64,000 nucleotides of DNA from Castellaniella sp040276085 (GTDB taxonomy: Bacteria > Pseudomonadota > Gammaproteobacteria > Burkholderiales > Burkholderiaceae_B). The translations under genes and the position numbers were made by a program. The notes under the pieces are model-generated. The model did no database searches and was not told where the DNA came from. It saw only the letters and a program-made list of their open reading frames with translations. Each line of letters opens with the position of its first letter. The first letter of the stretch is position 1. Positions 1-7,979 of this stretch are shown here, piece by piece. The stretch spans positions 186,001 to 250,000 of the forward strand of contig NZ_JBELOK010000005.1 in NCBI RefSeq assembly GCF_040276085.1, given 5' to 3'.

Positions 1-1
1 G

Positions 2-154
2 TACAGCGACAAGCTCATGGAAGTGCTGCTCAAGGGCAACCGGCCCGACAAGTTCAAAGATCGGGTGGAGCACTCGGGTTCGCTGGACATCAGCATTGCT
101 GAGCGCCTGGCGCGTGCCCGGGGGCGTGTAGGCGCCACCGATGGCGACAAGTGA
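2..154 (+). CDS. Terminase small subunit, C-terminal fragment
   Basis: The window opens inside this reading frame; 50 codons remain before TGA at 152-154. The visible part begins YSDKLMEVLLKG and includes an RPDKF motif and an Arg/Ala-rich tail, which resembles the C-terminus of phage small terminase subunits. Those bind the pac or cos site and recruit the large subunit. It overlaps the large subunit start by 14 bases, consistent with translational coupling. The assignment rests mostly on position; the DNA-binding N-terminus lies outside the window. Confidence 0.6.
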   Translation, partial: YSDKLMEVLLKGNRPDKFKDRVEHSGSLDISIAERLARARGRVGATDGDK

Positions 155-1712
155 ACAGGACATTGCGCTGGCCGATGAGGTAGCGCGTTTCTACGCTGAC
201 CCGCTCGGGTTCGTGCTCTTTGCCTACGAGTGGGATACGGACCCCGCCCTGCAGGTCTGCAAACTGCCTGAGCCCTGGTCGTTCATCTACAACTGCGAAT
301 ACGGCCCCGACAAGTGGGCCTGCGAGCTGCTAGACCGCGTGGGCGAACAGGTGCGGGCCAATGGCTTCAACGGTGTGCAGGCCGTCCAGCCCATCCGCGA
401 AGCGGTGGCCAGTGGTCACGGTATCGGCAAGTCGGCCATCACGGCGTGGCTTGTGGATTGGCTCATGAGCACCCGGCCCTATGCCAAGGGCACCGTCACG
501 GCCACCACGGCCCCGCAGCTCGAGGCTAAAACCTGGGCCGAAATTGCGAAGTGGACAAAGAAGTGCATCACCGGCCACTGGTTCGATGTCAGTACCGGCC
601 GGGGGTCTATGCGCATGTCGCACAAGGAAAGCCCCGAAGGGTGGTTCTGCACGGCGCAGACCTGCCGCGAGGAAAACAGCGAAGCCTTCGCCGGGCAGCA
701 CGCGGCAAACTCCACCTCGTTCTACATTTTCGATGAGGCCTCAGGCGTGCCTGACACGATCTGGGAAGTGGCTGAGGGCGGCCTGACTGATGGCGAACCA
801 ATGTTCTTCGCCTTTGGCAACCCGACGCAAAACAGCGGCAAGTTCTACGACTGCTTCCATGCGCAGCGTCACCGCTGGGGGCGGCGTCAGATCGACAGCC
901 GCGAAGTGCAGATCAGCAACAAGACCACAATTGCAGAGTGGGTACAGGACTACGGCGAGAATTCCGACTTCGTGAAGGTGCGCGTGCGCGGCATGTTCCC
1001 GTCCATGTCGGCCAAGCAGTTCATCAGCGTGGCAGACGTGGACGCCGCCTTCGGCCGCCACCTGCGCCAAGATCAGTACTGGTTCGCACCCCGGATTCTG
1101 ACGTGTGACCCTGCCTGGGAAGGTGATGACGAGCTCGTCATCGGGCTGCGCCAGGGGCTGCGGTTCGAAGTGCTGCGCGTCATCCCGAAAAACGACAACG
1201 ACGTGCAGATTGCGAACCTGCTGGCTGTGCTCGAGGATGAGCACGACGCCGATGCCGTCATCATCGACTTCGGCTATGGCACGGGCATCTACAGCGCCGG
1301 GCAGACCATGGGCCGCGATTGGCTGCTGGCTGACTTTGGCAGTTCCAGCCCAGACCCTGGGTGCCTGAACCTGCGGGCCTACATGTGGCGCGAAATGCGC
1401 AACTGGCTCAAGGCCGGGGGCGCCATCCCGAATGACAAGGTGCTGTACGCCGATCTGATCGCCCCGCAGACGGTGCCGCGTGCCGACGGTGCAATCCAGC
1501 TCGAGGCAAAGAAAGACATGAAGCGGCGCAACCTGCCATCACCCAACCGGGCCGATGCGCTGGCTCTGTCTTTCGCCTTCCCTGTGTCGCGTCGGCAACG
1601 CGCCTCGGCGCCCACTGCGGCAAGCGTGCGAGGGCACGATCCCTACGCCGCAGTTTCGACCCGTGGCCTTGAGAGCGCACCAGTTGAGCACAATCCCTAC
1701 GAAACCATGTAG
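141..1712 (+). CDS. terL: Terminase large subunit (DNA packaging ATPase/nuclease)
   Basis: This 523-residue protein is the packaging motor that pumps phage DNA through the portal and cuts concatemers. An N-terminal ATPase domain has a Walker A motif GHGIGKS at residues 92-98 and a Walker B segment FYIFDEA ending near residue 200. The C-terminal RNase H-like nuclease domain shows acidic residues in the expected order: D323 (TCDPAW), D376 (VIIDFGYG) and D472 (NRADALALS). The length is normal for the family. The ATG at 141 overlaps the small subunit stop. The C-terminal codons contain the first copy of the 13-bp motif that recurs before phage genes. Confidence 0.95.
   Translation: MATSEQDIALADEVARFYADPLGFVLFAYEWDTDPALQVCKLPEPWSFIYNCEYGPDKWACELLDRVGEQVRANGFNGVQAVQPIREAVASGHGIGKSAITAWLVDWLMSTRPYAKGTVTATTAPQLEAKTWAEIAKWTKKCITGHWFDVSTGRGSMRMSHKESPEGWFCTAQTCREENSEAFAGQHAANSTSFYIFDEASGVPDTIWEVAEGGLTDGEPMFFAFGNPTQNSGKFYDCFHAQRHRWGRRQIDSREVQISNKTTIAEWVQDYGENSDFVKVRVRGMFPSMSAKQFISVADVDAAFGRHLRQDQYWFAPRILTCDPAWEGDDELVIGLRQGLRFEVLRVIPKNDNDVQIANLLAVLEDEHDADAVIIDFGYGTGIYSAGQTMGRDWLLADFGSSSPDPGCLNLRAYMWREMRNWLKAGGAIPNDKVLYADLIAPQTVPRADGAIQLEAKKDMKRRNLPSPNRADALALSFAFPVSRRQRASAPTAASVRGHDPYAAVSTRGLESAPVEHNPYETM
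1660..1672 (+). promoter_or_regulatory. Copy 1 of recurring motif CCCGTGGCCTTGA
   Basis: This 13-mer lies in the 3' end of the terminase gene, 51 bp before the GTG start of the acetyltransferase gene. Identical or near-identical copies occur at 5045, 10909 and 19905, each 30 to 60 bp before another phage gene. The recurrence is seen directly; a role as a phage promoter or regulator site is inference. Confidence 0.4.
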
Positions 1713-1722
1713 GAGTTGCCCC

Positions 1723-2193
1723 GTGACTGAAGTGCGTCTCGTCACCCCCGACGAGTTTCTAGCCTGTGCGAACTACCCGGCGCTGTTTGCTGAGTACGCT
1801 GCCGAGTCCAGCACGGAAGGGCTACCCGCCCCCCGGCCGGACATGGCGCTGTACCGCGCATTGCACGCCAGCGGCTGCATGCACACGCTGGCCGCGTTTC
1901 AGGATGGGGAGATCGTCGGCTTCCTCGTGATGCTGGCCCACCAGAATCCGCACTATGGCGTCGTGCTGGCCGTGGCCGAAAGCTACTTCGTGGCCGCAGC
2001 GCACCGCACCGGCGGCGCAGGCCTGCGTCTGTTGCGTGCGGCAGAGAACCATGCGCAGAGTCTGGGCGCGGCGGGCATGTTCTTGAGCGCACCGGCTGGC
2101 GGCAAGCTCGAGCGGATGATGCAGGCCTCGTCTGCCTACCGGCACAGCAACACCGTTTTCTTCCGGGCCTTTCAGGAGGCGGCGCATGACTGA
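1723..2193 (+). CDS. GNAT-family N-acetyltransferase-like phage protein
   Basis: The GTG at 1723 is chosen as start because AGGAG lies at 1711-1715; the frame is open further upstream but overlaps the terminase. The 156-residue product has a GNAT-like layout: a strand HTLAAFQDGEIVGFLVML, then VLAVAESYFVAAAHRTGGAGLRLLRAAENHAQ, which resembles the acetyl-CoA loop and helix, followed by a C-terminal strand. Such proteins transfer acyl groups from acyl-CoA to amines; the substrate here is unknown. It overlaps the next gene by 8 bases and lies between terminase and portal, a position that often holds non-structural extras in podoviruses. Confidence 0.7.
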   Translation: MTEVRLVTPDEFLACANYPALFAEYAAESSTEGLPAPRPDMALYRALHASGCMHTLAAFQDGEIVGFLVMLAHQNPHYGVVLAVAESYFVAAAHRTGGAGLRLLRAAENHAQSLGAAGMFLSAPAGGKLERMMQASSAYRHSNTVFFRAFQEAAHD

Positions 2194-2644
2194 GCTTGCC
2201 ATCCTGGGCCAGGCCCTGCCCGCATCCACTGAACACGCCCGGGCGCTGGTTGATGCCCTGGAAGCTCGGTGCCTCGAGCAGCCGCAGCCGCGCATCTTGA
2301 CCCATCACGTCCTGCACGGTGGCATCTACACCCGCACCATGTGCCTGCCCGCCGGGCATGTGCTCACGTCCACGCTCGTGAAAATCCCTACCACCCTCAC
2401 GGTGTGCGGGGATGCGGCCGTGGTGGTGGGCGACGGCGACGTGTACCGCGTGCAGGGCTACCAGGTGCTGGCTGCGTGCAAGGGCCGCCGGGTGGCCTAC
2501 CGGGCCTATGCCGATACATGGATGTCCATGGCCTTCGTCACGCAGGCCAAGACGGTCGAAGAGGCCGAAGCCGAATTTACCGATGAGCCTGAGCGCTTGA
2601 TGTCGCGCTTTGGCGAAAACATCGTCGTCAACACAGGAGAATAA
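2186..2644 (+). CDS. Cupin-like phage hypothetical protein
   Basis: The 152-residue product contains a run of short strands from about residue 43 (GGIYTRTMCLPAGHVLTS) through AAVVVGDGDVYRVQGYQVL to about residue 115. This matches the spacing of a small double-stranded beta-helix (cupin) domain. The single histidine in PAGH fits poorly with a full cupin metal site, so a binding or structural role is as likely as catalysis. It overlaps the acetyltransferase gene and precedes the portal, so it is probably translated with them. The biochemical function is unknown. Confidence 0.55.
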   Translation: MTELAILGQALPASTEHARALVDALEARCLEQPQPRILTHHVLHGGIYTRTMCLPAGHVLTSTLVKIPTTLTVCGDAAVVVGDGDVYRVQGYQVLAACKGRRVAYRAYADTWMSMAFVTQAKTVEEAEAEFTDEPERLMSRFGENIVVNTGE

Positions 2645-2646
2645 CC

Positions 2647-2973
2647 ATGTCTGGTGCCGTATCCATTGGAACTGCCGTGGCCGTGGGCGCCGCTGCTGCG
2701 GGCGCCGTGGCCGTCGGGTCAGGGATGTTCAACAGCAAGCCCAGTGCGCCCAAAATGCCAGCGCTGCCTGCCGCCCCGACCGCGCCCCCGACCGCGCCCC
2801 CGACCGCGCAACAGACGCAAGCGCCCGATGAGCAAGCGCGACGCAATCAGCAAGGCGGTGCGACCGCTGGCGGCCCGATGGGCGCAGGCAACGCAGCCAC
2901 CTTGCTGACCGGCGCCGGGGGTGTCCAGCAGGGCGACACGTCCCTGGGTAAAAACACGTTGCTGGGTGGCTAA
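2647..2973 (+). CDS. Small Ala/Gly/Pro-rich phage protein of unknown function
   Basis: This 108-residue protein is preceded by AGGAGA at 2635-2640. The N-terminus (residues 2-30) is a small-residue hydrophobic segment rich in Ala, Val and Gly. The middle carries a proline repeat (TAPPTAPPTA) encoded by a direct DNA repeat of a 12-bp unit near 2772-2808, and the C-terminus is glycine-rich. Its stop abuts the portal ATG directly. No catalytic motif is seen. A minor virion or membrane-associated protein is possible, but this is only a guess from composition. Confidence 0.55.
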   Translation: MSGAVSIGTAVAVGAAAAGAVAVGSGMFNSKPSAPKMPALPAAPTAPPTAPPTAQQTQAPDEQARRNQQGGATAGGPMGAGNAATLLTGAGGVQQGDTSLGKNTLLGG

Positions 2974-4698
2974 ATGGCCTTCCCCGATACCCCCATGAAG
3001 CAGCGCCTGATGGCGCGAAAAAGCGCTATGTGGCAGGAGCGATCCACATGGATCAAGCGCTACCGCGACATCACTGACGTGCTGCTGCCCTACGCGGGCC
3101 GGTACTTTGCGAGCGATCGTAACAAGGGGGATCGGCCTTTCAATTCAATTTTTGATTCCACGGCCACCTGGGCCTTGGACATCATGAGCGCAGGCCTCAT
3201 GTCGGGCATGACCAGCCCGGCTAGGCCGTGGTTCCAACTGGCCACCCCAGACCGCGAACTGATGGATTACCAGCCGGTGCGCCTGTGGCTTGACCAGGTG
3301 GCAAAGCTCATGCGCGATATATACGCGAAGGGCAACACCTACAACGCGCTGCACACGATGTACGAAGAGCTGGGGGCCTTCGCCACCTCGGCCACCATCA
3401 TCGAGCCGGACTTCGATGACGTGATCCGTCACCAAGTGCTCACGGCTGGCGAGTACGCGCTGGCGACGGATGACAAGGGCCGCGTGAACACGCTGGTGCG
3501 CGAGTTCCAAATGACCTTGCTGCAGGTGGTTGAGAAGTTCGTCCTGCAGCCGGACGGCAGCTTTGACTGGTCACGGGTGTCGGCCACGATCAAACACGCC
3601 TGGGACACGCACAAGAGCCTGGATCAGTGGATCACCGTGGTGCATTTCATTGGGCCGCGCACCGACCGGGACATGACCAAGCAGGACTCGAAGAACATGC
3701 GCTTTGGCTCCTGGTACATGGAGCCGGGCCGGGCCAATGGCGATGAGGTATTCCTGCGGGAATCGGGTTATTCGCGTTTCCCGGCGCTGGCCCCTCGGTG
3801 GAACATCCGAGGCGGTGATATTTACGGCAACGGGCCCTCGTTCCGGGCGCTGGGCGACATCCAGCAACTGCAGCAGGAGCAACTGCGCAAGGGCCAGGCT
3901 ATCGACTTCCAGACCAAGCCCCCGATTCAGGTGCCAGCGGATCGCAAGAATTCGCAAATCTCCATGCTGCCCGGAGGCGTGTCCTACATCCCCATGGGCC
4001 AGAATGCATCACGCGCTGAGCCGCTGTTTGAGTCGCGCCTTGATCTGTCCGGCCTGCTCGAGGACATTCAGGACGTGCGCGGGCGCATCAACCGCAATTT
4101 CTACGTCGATCTGTTCCTGATGATTTCGCAGGACAATCGGCGCACCCCCGCCACGGCCACCGAGATTGCTGAACGGCACGAGGAAAAGCTGCTCATGCTC
4201 GGGCCTGTGCTCGAGCGCATGCACAACGAGCTGCTGGCCCCGCAGATTGACCTGACGTTTGCCCGCATGGTCGCCACCGGCATCCTGCCCCCGCCCCCGC
4301 GTGAACTGCGGGACGTGGAGCTGAAGGTGGAATTCATTTCGATCCTGGCTCAGGCCCAGAAAATGATTGGGCTGGGCAGTCTGGATCGTCTGCTGGGAAC
4401 TGTGGGGCAGCTGGCCAGCGCCGACCCGTCAGTGCTGGACAAGATTGACTCCGACAAGGTGGTCGATCACTACGCCGAAATGCTGGGCGTAGACCCCACG
4501 GTGATGCGCTCCGACAAGGATGTGGCTCAAATCCGCGACCAGCGAGCCCAGGCCGCCAAGGCGCAGGCGCAGGCTGCCGCCATCCCACCGATGGCAGGCG
4601 CGGCAAAAGACTTGTCGCAGGCCGATCTGTCAGGCAATAACGCGCTGACCTCGATCATGGAAAAGCTGCAGGGGTACAACGCCCCGATGCCGCAATAG
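2974..4698 (+). CDS. Portal protein (head-to-tail connector, T7 gp8-like)
   Basis: This 574-residue protein matches the podoviral head-tail connector family: N-terminal region with ITDVLLPYAGRYF, a DSTATWALDIMSAGLMSGMTSPARPWF segment, and a late TPATATEIAERHEEKL motif followed by LAPQI. Twelve copies would form the ring at one capsid vertex through which DNA is packaged and ejected and to which the tail attaches. The C-terminus is Ala/Gln-rich and low in complexity. The ATG starts immediately after the previous stop. The length agrees with T7-type portals (about 540 residues). Confidence 0.93.
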   Translation: MAFPDTPMKQRLMARKSAMWQERSTWIKRYRDITDVLLPYAGRYFASDRNKGDRPFNSIFDSTATWALDIMSAGLMSGMTSPARPWFQLATPDRELMDYQPVRLWLDQVAKLMRDIYAKGNTYNALHTMYEELGAFATSATIIEPDFDDVIRHQVLTAGEYALATDDKGRVNTLVREFQMTLLQVVEKFVLQPDGSFDWSRVSATIKHAWDTHKSLDQWITVVHFIGPRTDRDMTKQDSKNMRFGSWYMEPGRANGDEVFLRESGYSRFPALAPRWNIRGGDIYGNGPSFRALGDIQQLQQEQLRKGQAIDFQTKPPIQVPADRKNSQISMLPGGVSYIPMGQNASRAEPLFESRLDLSGLLEDIQDVRGRINRNFYVDLFLMISQDNRRTPATATEIAERHEEKLLMLGPVLERMHNELLAPQIDLTFARMVATGILPPPPRELRDVELKVEFISILAQAQKMIGLGSLDRLLGTVGQLASADPSVLDKIDSDKVVDHYAEMLGVDPTVMRSDKDVAQIRDQRAQAAKAQAQAAAIPPMAGAAKDLSQADLSGNNALTSIMEKLQGYNAPMPQ

Positions 4699-4707
4699 GA
4701 GAACGCA

Positions 4708-5040
4708 ATGCCGATGGTTTCTATGAAGCTCAGCGCCCAAGCCGCGCAGGCCTATAACTCGCCCGTCCCCTCAGGGGACGCGCCGATGTACCCGTGGGGG
4801 CTGACTGTCAGCCTCGATAACGAATCCATGAAGCGCCTGGGCCTGGACACCGCCCCGCCTGAAGTGGGCACGACCATGGTGCTCATGGCCACGGTCGAGG
4901 TGACCAGCGTGCGCAGCGAGAAGGAACATGACGGGGACACCCGCGCCGGGGCCGATCTGCAGATCACCGAAATGGAACTGCTGCCAGGGCGCCGGGACAC
5001 CGACCCGCGCAGCATGTACCCCAATTCGAACATGTCATAG
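4708..5040 (+). CDS. Small phage protein, possible capsid staple-type protein
   Basis: The ATG at 4708 follows AGGAGA at 4697-4702, 9 bases after the portal stop. The 110-residue product begins MPMVSMKLSAQAAQAY and has a central MKRLGLDTAPPEVGTTM segment then alternating strands ending in ITEMELLPGRR. Small proteins of this type occur between portal and scaffold genes in podoviruses and have been described as capsid-stabilising staples. That assignment is from memory of the family pattern, not a search. No enzyme motif is visible. Confidence 0.5.
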   Translation: MPMVSMKLSAQAAQAYNSPVPSGDAPMYPWGLTVSLDNESMKRLGLDTAPPEVGTTMVLMATVEVTSVRSEKEHDGDTRAGADLQITEMELLPGRRDTDPRSMYPNSNMS

Positions 5041-5044
5041 CCAC

Positions 5045-5057
5045 CCCGTGGCCTTGA
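5045..5057 (+). promoter_or_regulatory. Copy 2 of recurring motif CCCGTGGCCTTGA
   Basis: This exact 13-mer begins 4 bases after the stop of the preceding gene and 43 bases before the ATG of the Bbp19-like gene. Its intergenic position and its repetition at 1660, 10909 and 19905 suggest a regulatory element. There is no direct proof of promoter activity. Confidence 0.45.
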
Positions 5058-5087
5058 TCCCCAAAGACCCGCTTATTGTATCGACCA

Positions 5088-5450
5088 ATGACTACCGAGT
5101 ACGACCCTCTTGATCTCGTCGGGCAGGCACGCGCTGAGGCTGATAAGGCCGAAGAGGAGCGACTTTCGAAGGGGATGGAGCGCAGCGATCTCTGTGTGGT
5201 TATGGGAAGCAAGGAGGGCCGCAGGTTTATGTGGCGACTTCTTGGGCTGTCAGGCGTTTACCGATCCAGTTTCAACGAGAACGCAGCCATCACGGCCTTC
5301 AATGAGGGGGCCAGAAACATAGGGCTGATTCTCACCGACCAGATCATGGACGCGTGCCAGCACCGTTATACCGACATGCTCCGAGAGCACAAGGAAGCGA
5401 GAGAACGACATGAGCAACGAAACGCCGACCGACGCAACACCGACCGATAA
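5088..5450 (+). CDS. Bbp19-like phage protein
   Basis: The ATG at 5088 (MTTEYDPLDLVGQ) is preferred over a TTG at 5076. The 120-residue product contains the block SKEGRRFMWRLLGLSG with FNENAAITAFNEG and a following RNIGLILTDQIMDA helix, features I recognise from the Bbp19 family of Bordetella phage BPP-1. The function is unknown; the protein is alpha-helical and highly charged at its C-terminus. It overlaps the scaffold gene start by 41 bases. No strong ribosome-binding site precedes the ATG, which may make expression depend on the motif 5' of it. Confidence 0.72.
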   Translation: MTTEYDPLDLVGQARAEADKAEEERLSKGMERSDLCVVMGSKEGRRFMWRLLGLSGVYRSSFNENAAITAFNEGARNIGLILTDQIMDACQHRYTDMLREHKEARERHEQRNADRRNTDR

Positions 5451-6126
5451 CCAGCCAAGCGGTGCGCCCGCAGTGGCACCTGCTGCACCTGCTGCACCTG
5501 CTGCACCTGCTGCACCTGCTGCACCTGCTGCACCTGCTGCACCTGCTGCAGACGGCACCTTGCTGGGCGGTCAGCCAACGGACGGACAACCGGCGAGCCC
5601 CGCAGTGCCTGCAGACCAGGCGCCCGAGGATGGGAAACCAGCAGACGGAAAACCGGCTGATCCTGTTTCGTATGACGATCTCCAAGCACCCGAAGGCACC
5701 ACGTTCAACGCGCAGGCCCTGGGCGACTTTAAGACCCTGGCAAAAGACATGGGTTTGTCCAAGGACGACGCGCAAAAACTGGCGAATCTGGGTGTGCAGG
5801 CCGTGCAGGCGCACCAGGCCGAAATGGCTGAGGCCATTCAGCAAGAGCAAGCGAAGTGGGAAACCGCCTCGCGGGCTGACAAGGAATTCGGCGGCGACAA
5901 GCTGGACGAAAGCCTTGGCCTTGCGAATCACGCCTTGGCGACGTTTGCCACGCCGGAAATGCTCACCCTGCTCAAAGAAAGCAAGCTCGGTAACCACCCT
6001 GAATTTATCCGCACCTTCGTGCGGGTTGGCCGTGCCATCAGTGAAGACAGTCTCGTGAAGGGCACCACCAAACCCACGGTAGCGGATGCTCGCAACTTCT
6101 ACCCGAACTCCCATCATTCTGCCTAA
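5410..6126 (+). CDS. Capsid scaffold-type protein with Ala-Ala-Pro repeat tract
   Basis: This 238-residue protein lies directly before the major capsid gene. Residues 1-90 are disordered and dominated by an Ala-Ala-Pro tract followed by Gln/Pro/Asp-rich sequence. The C-terminal half is helical and charged (DFKTLAKDMGLSKDDAQKLANLG, then QAHQAEMAEAIQQEQAKW), as in podoviral scaffolding proteins that guide procapsid assembly and then leave. The gene starts inside the Bbp19-like gene. Identification rests on position, composition and the helical C-terminus. Confidence 0.72.
   Translation: MSNETPTDATPTDNQPSGAPAVAPAAPAAPAAPAAPAAPAAPAAPAADGTLLGGQPTDGQPASPAVPADQAPEDGKPADGKPADPVSYDDLQAPEGTTFNAQALGDFKTLAKDMGLSKDDAQKLANLGVQAVQAHQAEMAEAIQQEQAKWETASRADKEFGGDKLDESLGLANHALATFATPEMLTLLKESKLGNHPEFIRTFVRVGRAISEDSLVKGTTKPTVADARNFYPNSHHSA
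5476..5547 (+). repeat. Eight perfect tandem 9-bp units in the scaffold gene
   Basis: The unit GCACCTGCT occurs eight times in perfect tandem and encodes Ala-Pro-Ala repeats in frame. The 9-bp period preserves the reading frame whatever the copy number. Perfect third-position identity suggests recent slippage expansion and predicts copy-number variation between isolates. Confidence 0.95.
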
Positions 6127-6138
6127 GGAGCACTCGCC

Positions 6139-7143
6139 ATGAGCGTACTGGCTACTACTCACCCCACCCTGCTCGACATCAAAAACCGCCTTGACCCGAA
6201 CGGGCAGGTGGCGCAGGTGATCGAAATGCTGAACCAGACCAATGAAATCTTGGATGATGCGGTCTGGATCGAAGCCAACGAACTGACCGGCCACACCACC
6301 AGCGTGCGCACGGGCATCCCTGAGCCGACCTGGCGCAAGCTGTACGGCGGCGTGCAACCGACCAAGACCACCAGCGTGAAGGTGCGCGAGGGCCTGGGCA
6401 TGCTGGAAAACTATGCTGAAGTGGACAAGGCCCTTGCCGATCTGAACGGTAATTCGGCGGCTTGGCGCATGTCCGAAGAGTCCGGGATCATCGAAGGTTT
6501 CGGCCAGAAACTCGCCCGGTACATGGTCTACGGCAACGAGGCCACCGAACCGGAAGGCTTCACCGGCCTCGCACCGCGCTTCAATTCGAAGAGCGCAGTG
6601 AACGGCGGCAACATCCTCACGTCTGCCTCTACGCCGGACGCCACTGACAACACCTCACTGTGGGTGGTTGGCTGGGGGCCTCAGACGGTGCACATGATCT
6701 ACCCGAAGGGATCGCAGGCTGGCCTGCAGATTTCCGACAAGGGCCAGGTCACCATCGAGGACGTGGACGGCAACGGTGGCGGGCGCATGGAAGCCTACCG
6801 TACCCACTACAAGTGGGACGCGGGTATGGCAGTGCGCGATTGGCGCTATGTCGTGCGGATCAACTTCGATCTGGAAGACATTGTTGCCGACGGCAAGACC
6901 GGCCCCGTCCTGCGCGACATGCTGGCCAAGGCCATGCGTCGTATCCCGAACCTGAACGTGGTTCGCCCGGCCATCTACATGAACCGGGACGCGCTGGACG
7001 CCTTCGACCTGCAAATGAACCGCGACCCGCTGTTGCAGTTCCGTACGCAGGAAACCGCCCAGGGCAAGTTCGTCACCACGTTCCGGGGCGTCCCGATCCG
7101 TCGTGTCGATCAAATCCTGTCCACCGAAGCGGGCGTTGCCTAA
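6139..7143 (+). CDS. Major capsid protein
   Basis: This 334-residue protein is preceded by AAGGAG (6125-6130) and lies between the scaffold and a cement protein. Features typical of podoviral coat proteins of the BPP-1 type include the N-terminal helix with VIEMLNQTNEILDDAVW, the GIPEPTWRKLYGGV loop, and the C-terminal GVPIRRVDQIL strand. Hundreds of copies would build the icosahedral shell. The length fits an HK97-fold coat without a cleaved delta domain. The strong Shine-Dalgarno fits high expression. Confidence 0.9.
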   Translation: MSVLATTHPTLLDIKNRLDPNGQVAQVIEMLNQTNEILDDAVWIEANELTGHTTSVRTGIPEPTWRKLYGGVQPTKTTSVKVREGLGMLENYAEVDKALADLNGNSAAWRMSEESGIIEGFGQKLARYMVYGNEATEPEGFTGLAPRFNSKSAVNGGNILTSASTPDATDNTSLWVVGWGPQTVHMIYPKGSQAGLQISDKGQVTIEDVDGNGGGRMEAYRTHYKWDAGMAVRDWRYVVRINFDLEDIVADGKTGPVLRDMLAKAMRRIPNLNVVRPAIYMNRDALDAFDLQMNRDPLLQFRTQETAQGKFVTTFRGVPIRRVDQILSTEAGVA

Positions 7144-7179
7144 TCCGGCGCGGCTCACGAAATCAAGGAGAACCGAATC

Positions 7180-7644
7180 ATGATTATCGACAAGCGTAAC
7201 GAGTTCGCCGACGCCCTGGCCCTGAACACGGGCGGGGCGGGCACCTACCTGCTGGGGAACGTAATTGACACCGACCCGGCGGCCATCGCTCCCAACGACA
7301 CGGTAGACCTGCAAGGGTCTGAAATGTTCCTGGTGGTGCAGGTGGACACAGCGGCCACCTCAGGGGGCGCGGCCACGCTGCAGATCAAGCTGGCGTCTGA
7401 CGCGCAAGCGGCTATCGCCACTGACGGTAGCGCGACGGAACACGTCGTCCTCCCTGCGGTGGCGGTCGCTGACCTCACGGCGGGCAAGATGGTTGCCTGC
7501 GTCAAACTGCCCTCGGGTGCCTACGAGCGGTATCTGGGCATCCTGCAGGTTACCGGCACGGCGGCATTCACGGCGGGCAAGATCAATGTCTTCCTGACCT
7601 CCGACCCGGCGATCTGGAAGCCCTACGCCGACAACGTGAACTAA
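7180..7644 (+). CDS. Capsid cement protein, Bbp16-like
   Basis: This 154-residue protein is preceded by AAGGAG and follows the major capsid gene by 36 bases. The start MIIDKRNEFADALALNTG and the later beta-rich VDTAATSGGAATLQIKLASD region resemble the Bbp16 cement family of phage BPP-1. In BPP-1 such a protein sits on the capsid surface and stabilises it after expansion. The C-terminal half (VTGTAAFTAGKINVFLTSDP) is also beta-rich. No signal peptide or enzyme motif is seen. Confidence 0.8.
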   Translation: MIIDKRNEFADALALNTGGAGTYLLGNVIDTDPAAIAPNDTVDLQGSEMFLVVQVDTAATSGGAATLQIKLASDAQAAIATDGSATEHVVLPAVAVADLTAGKMVACVKLPSGAYERYLGILQVTGTAAFTAGKINVFLTSDPAIWKPYADNVN

Positions 7645-7654
7645 GGGGCTGACG

Positions 7655-7912
7655 ATGGCTGAAAAAGAGCAAACCGTCACCCTGGTGGCTGTCGAACGGG
7701 GTTTTCTCCACGGCGCCCTGGTCGAACCGGGAACCACCTTCACGCATCCGGCCGATGCGAAGCCCCCGAAGTGGGCGGCCAAGCAAGGCGATTCGCGCCT
7801 CATCAAGGCGGCCAAACCCATCACGGCCGCCGACCTAAAACCGCAAGCGGCTCAAAAAGCCGTGAAGGCCAAGGCGGCGGCTCTGACGGGGGACGGCTCC
7901 GATCTGGTCTAA
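7655..7912 (+). CDS. Small phage structural-region protein of unknown function
   Basis: This 85-residue protein begins 10 bases after the cement gene, with AAGGGG upstream of the ATG. The N-terminal half reads like a small beta domain (TVTLVAVERGFLHGALVEPG), and the C-terminal third is Ala/Lys-rich and probably helical. It is the last gene before a strong intrinsic terminator, so it ends the capsid transcription unit. Head-completion or decoration roles are possible from position only. Confidence 0.55.
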   Translation: MAEKEQTVTLVAVERGFLHGALVEPGTTFTHPADAKPPKWAAKQGDSRLIKAAKPITAADLKPQAAQKAVKAKAAALTGDGSDLV

Positions 7913-7930
7913 CCCAGATTGGTAATCCAG

Positions 7931-7966
7931 AGGGGCGGGATGCGCAATCGTCCCGCCCCTATTTTC
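7931..7966 (+). terminator. Rho-independent terminator closing the capsid unit
   Basis: A perfect 10-bp GC-rich stem pairs 7931-7940 (AGGGGCGGGA) with 7951-7960 (TCCCGCCCCT) around a 10-nt loop, followed by ATTTTC. It lies between the capsid-unit genes and the tail-tube genes. Confidence 0.85.
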
Positions 7967-7979
7967 ATAGGGGTGCATA

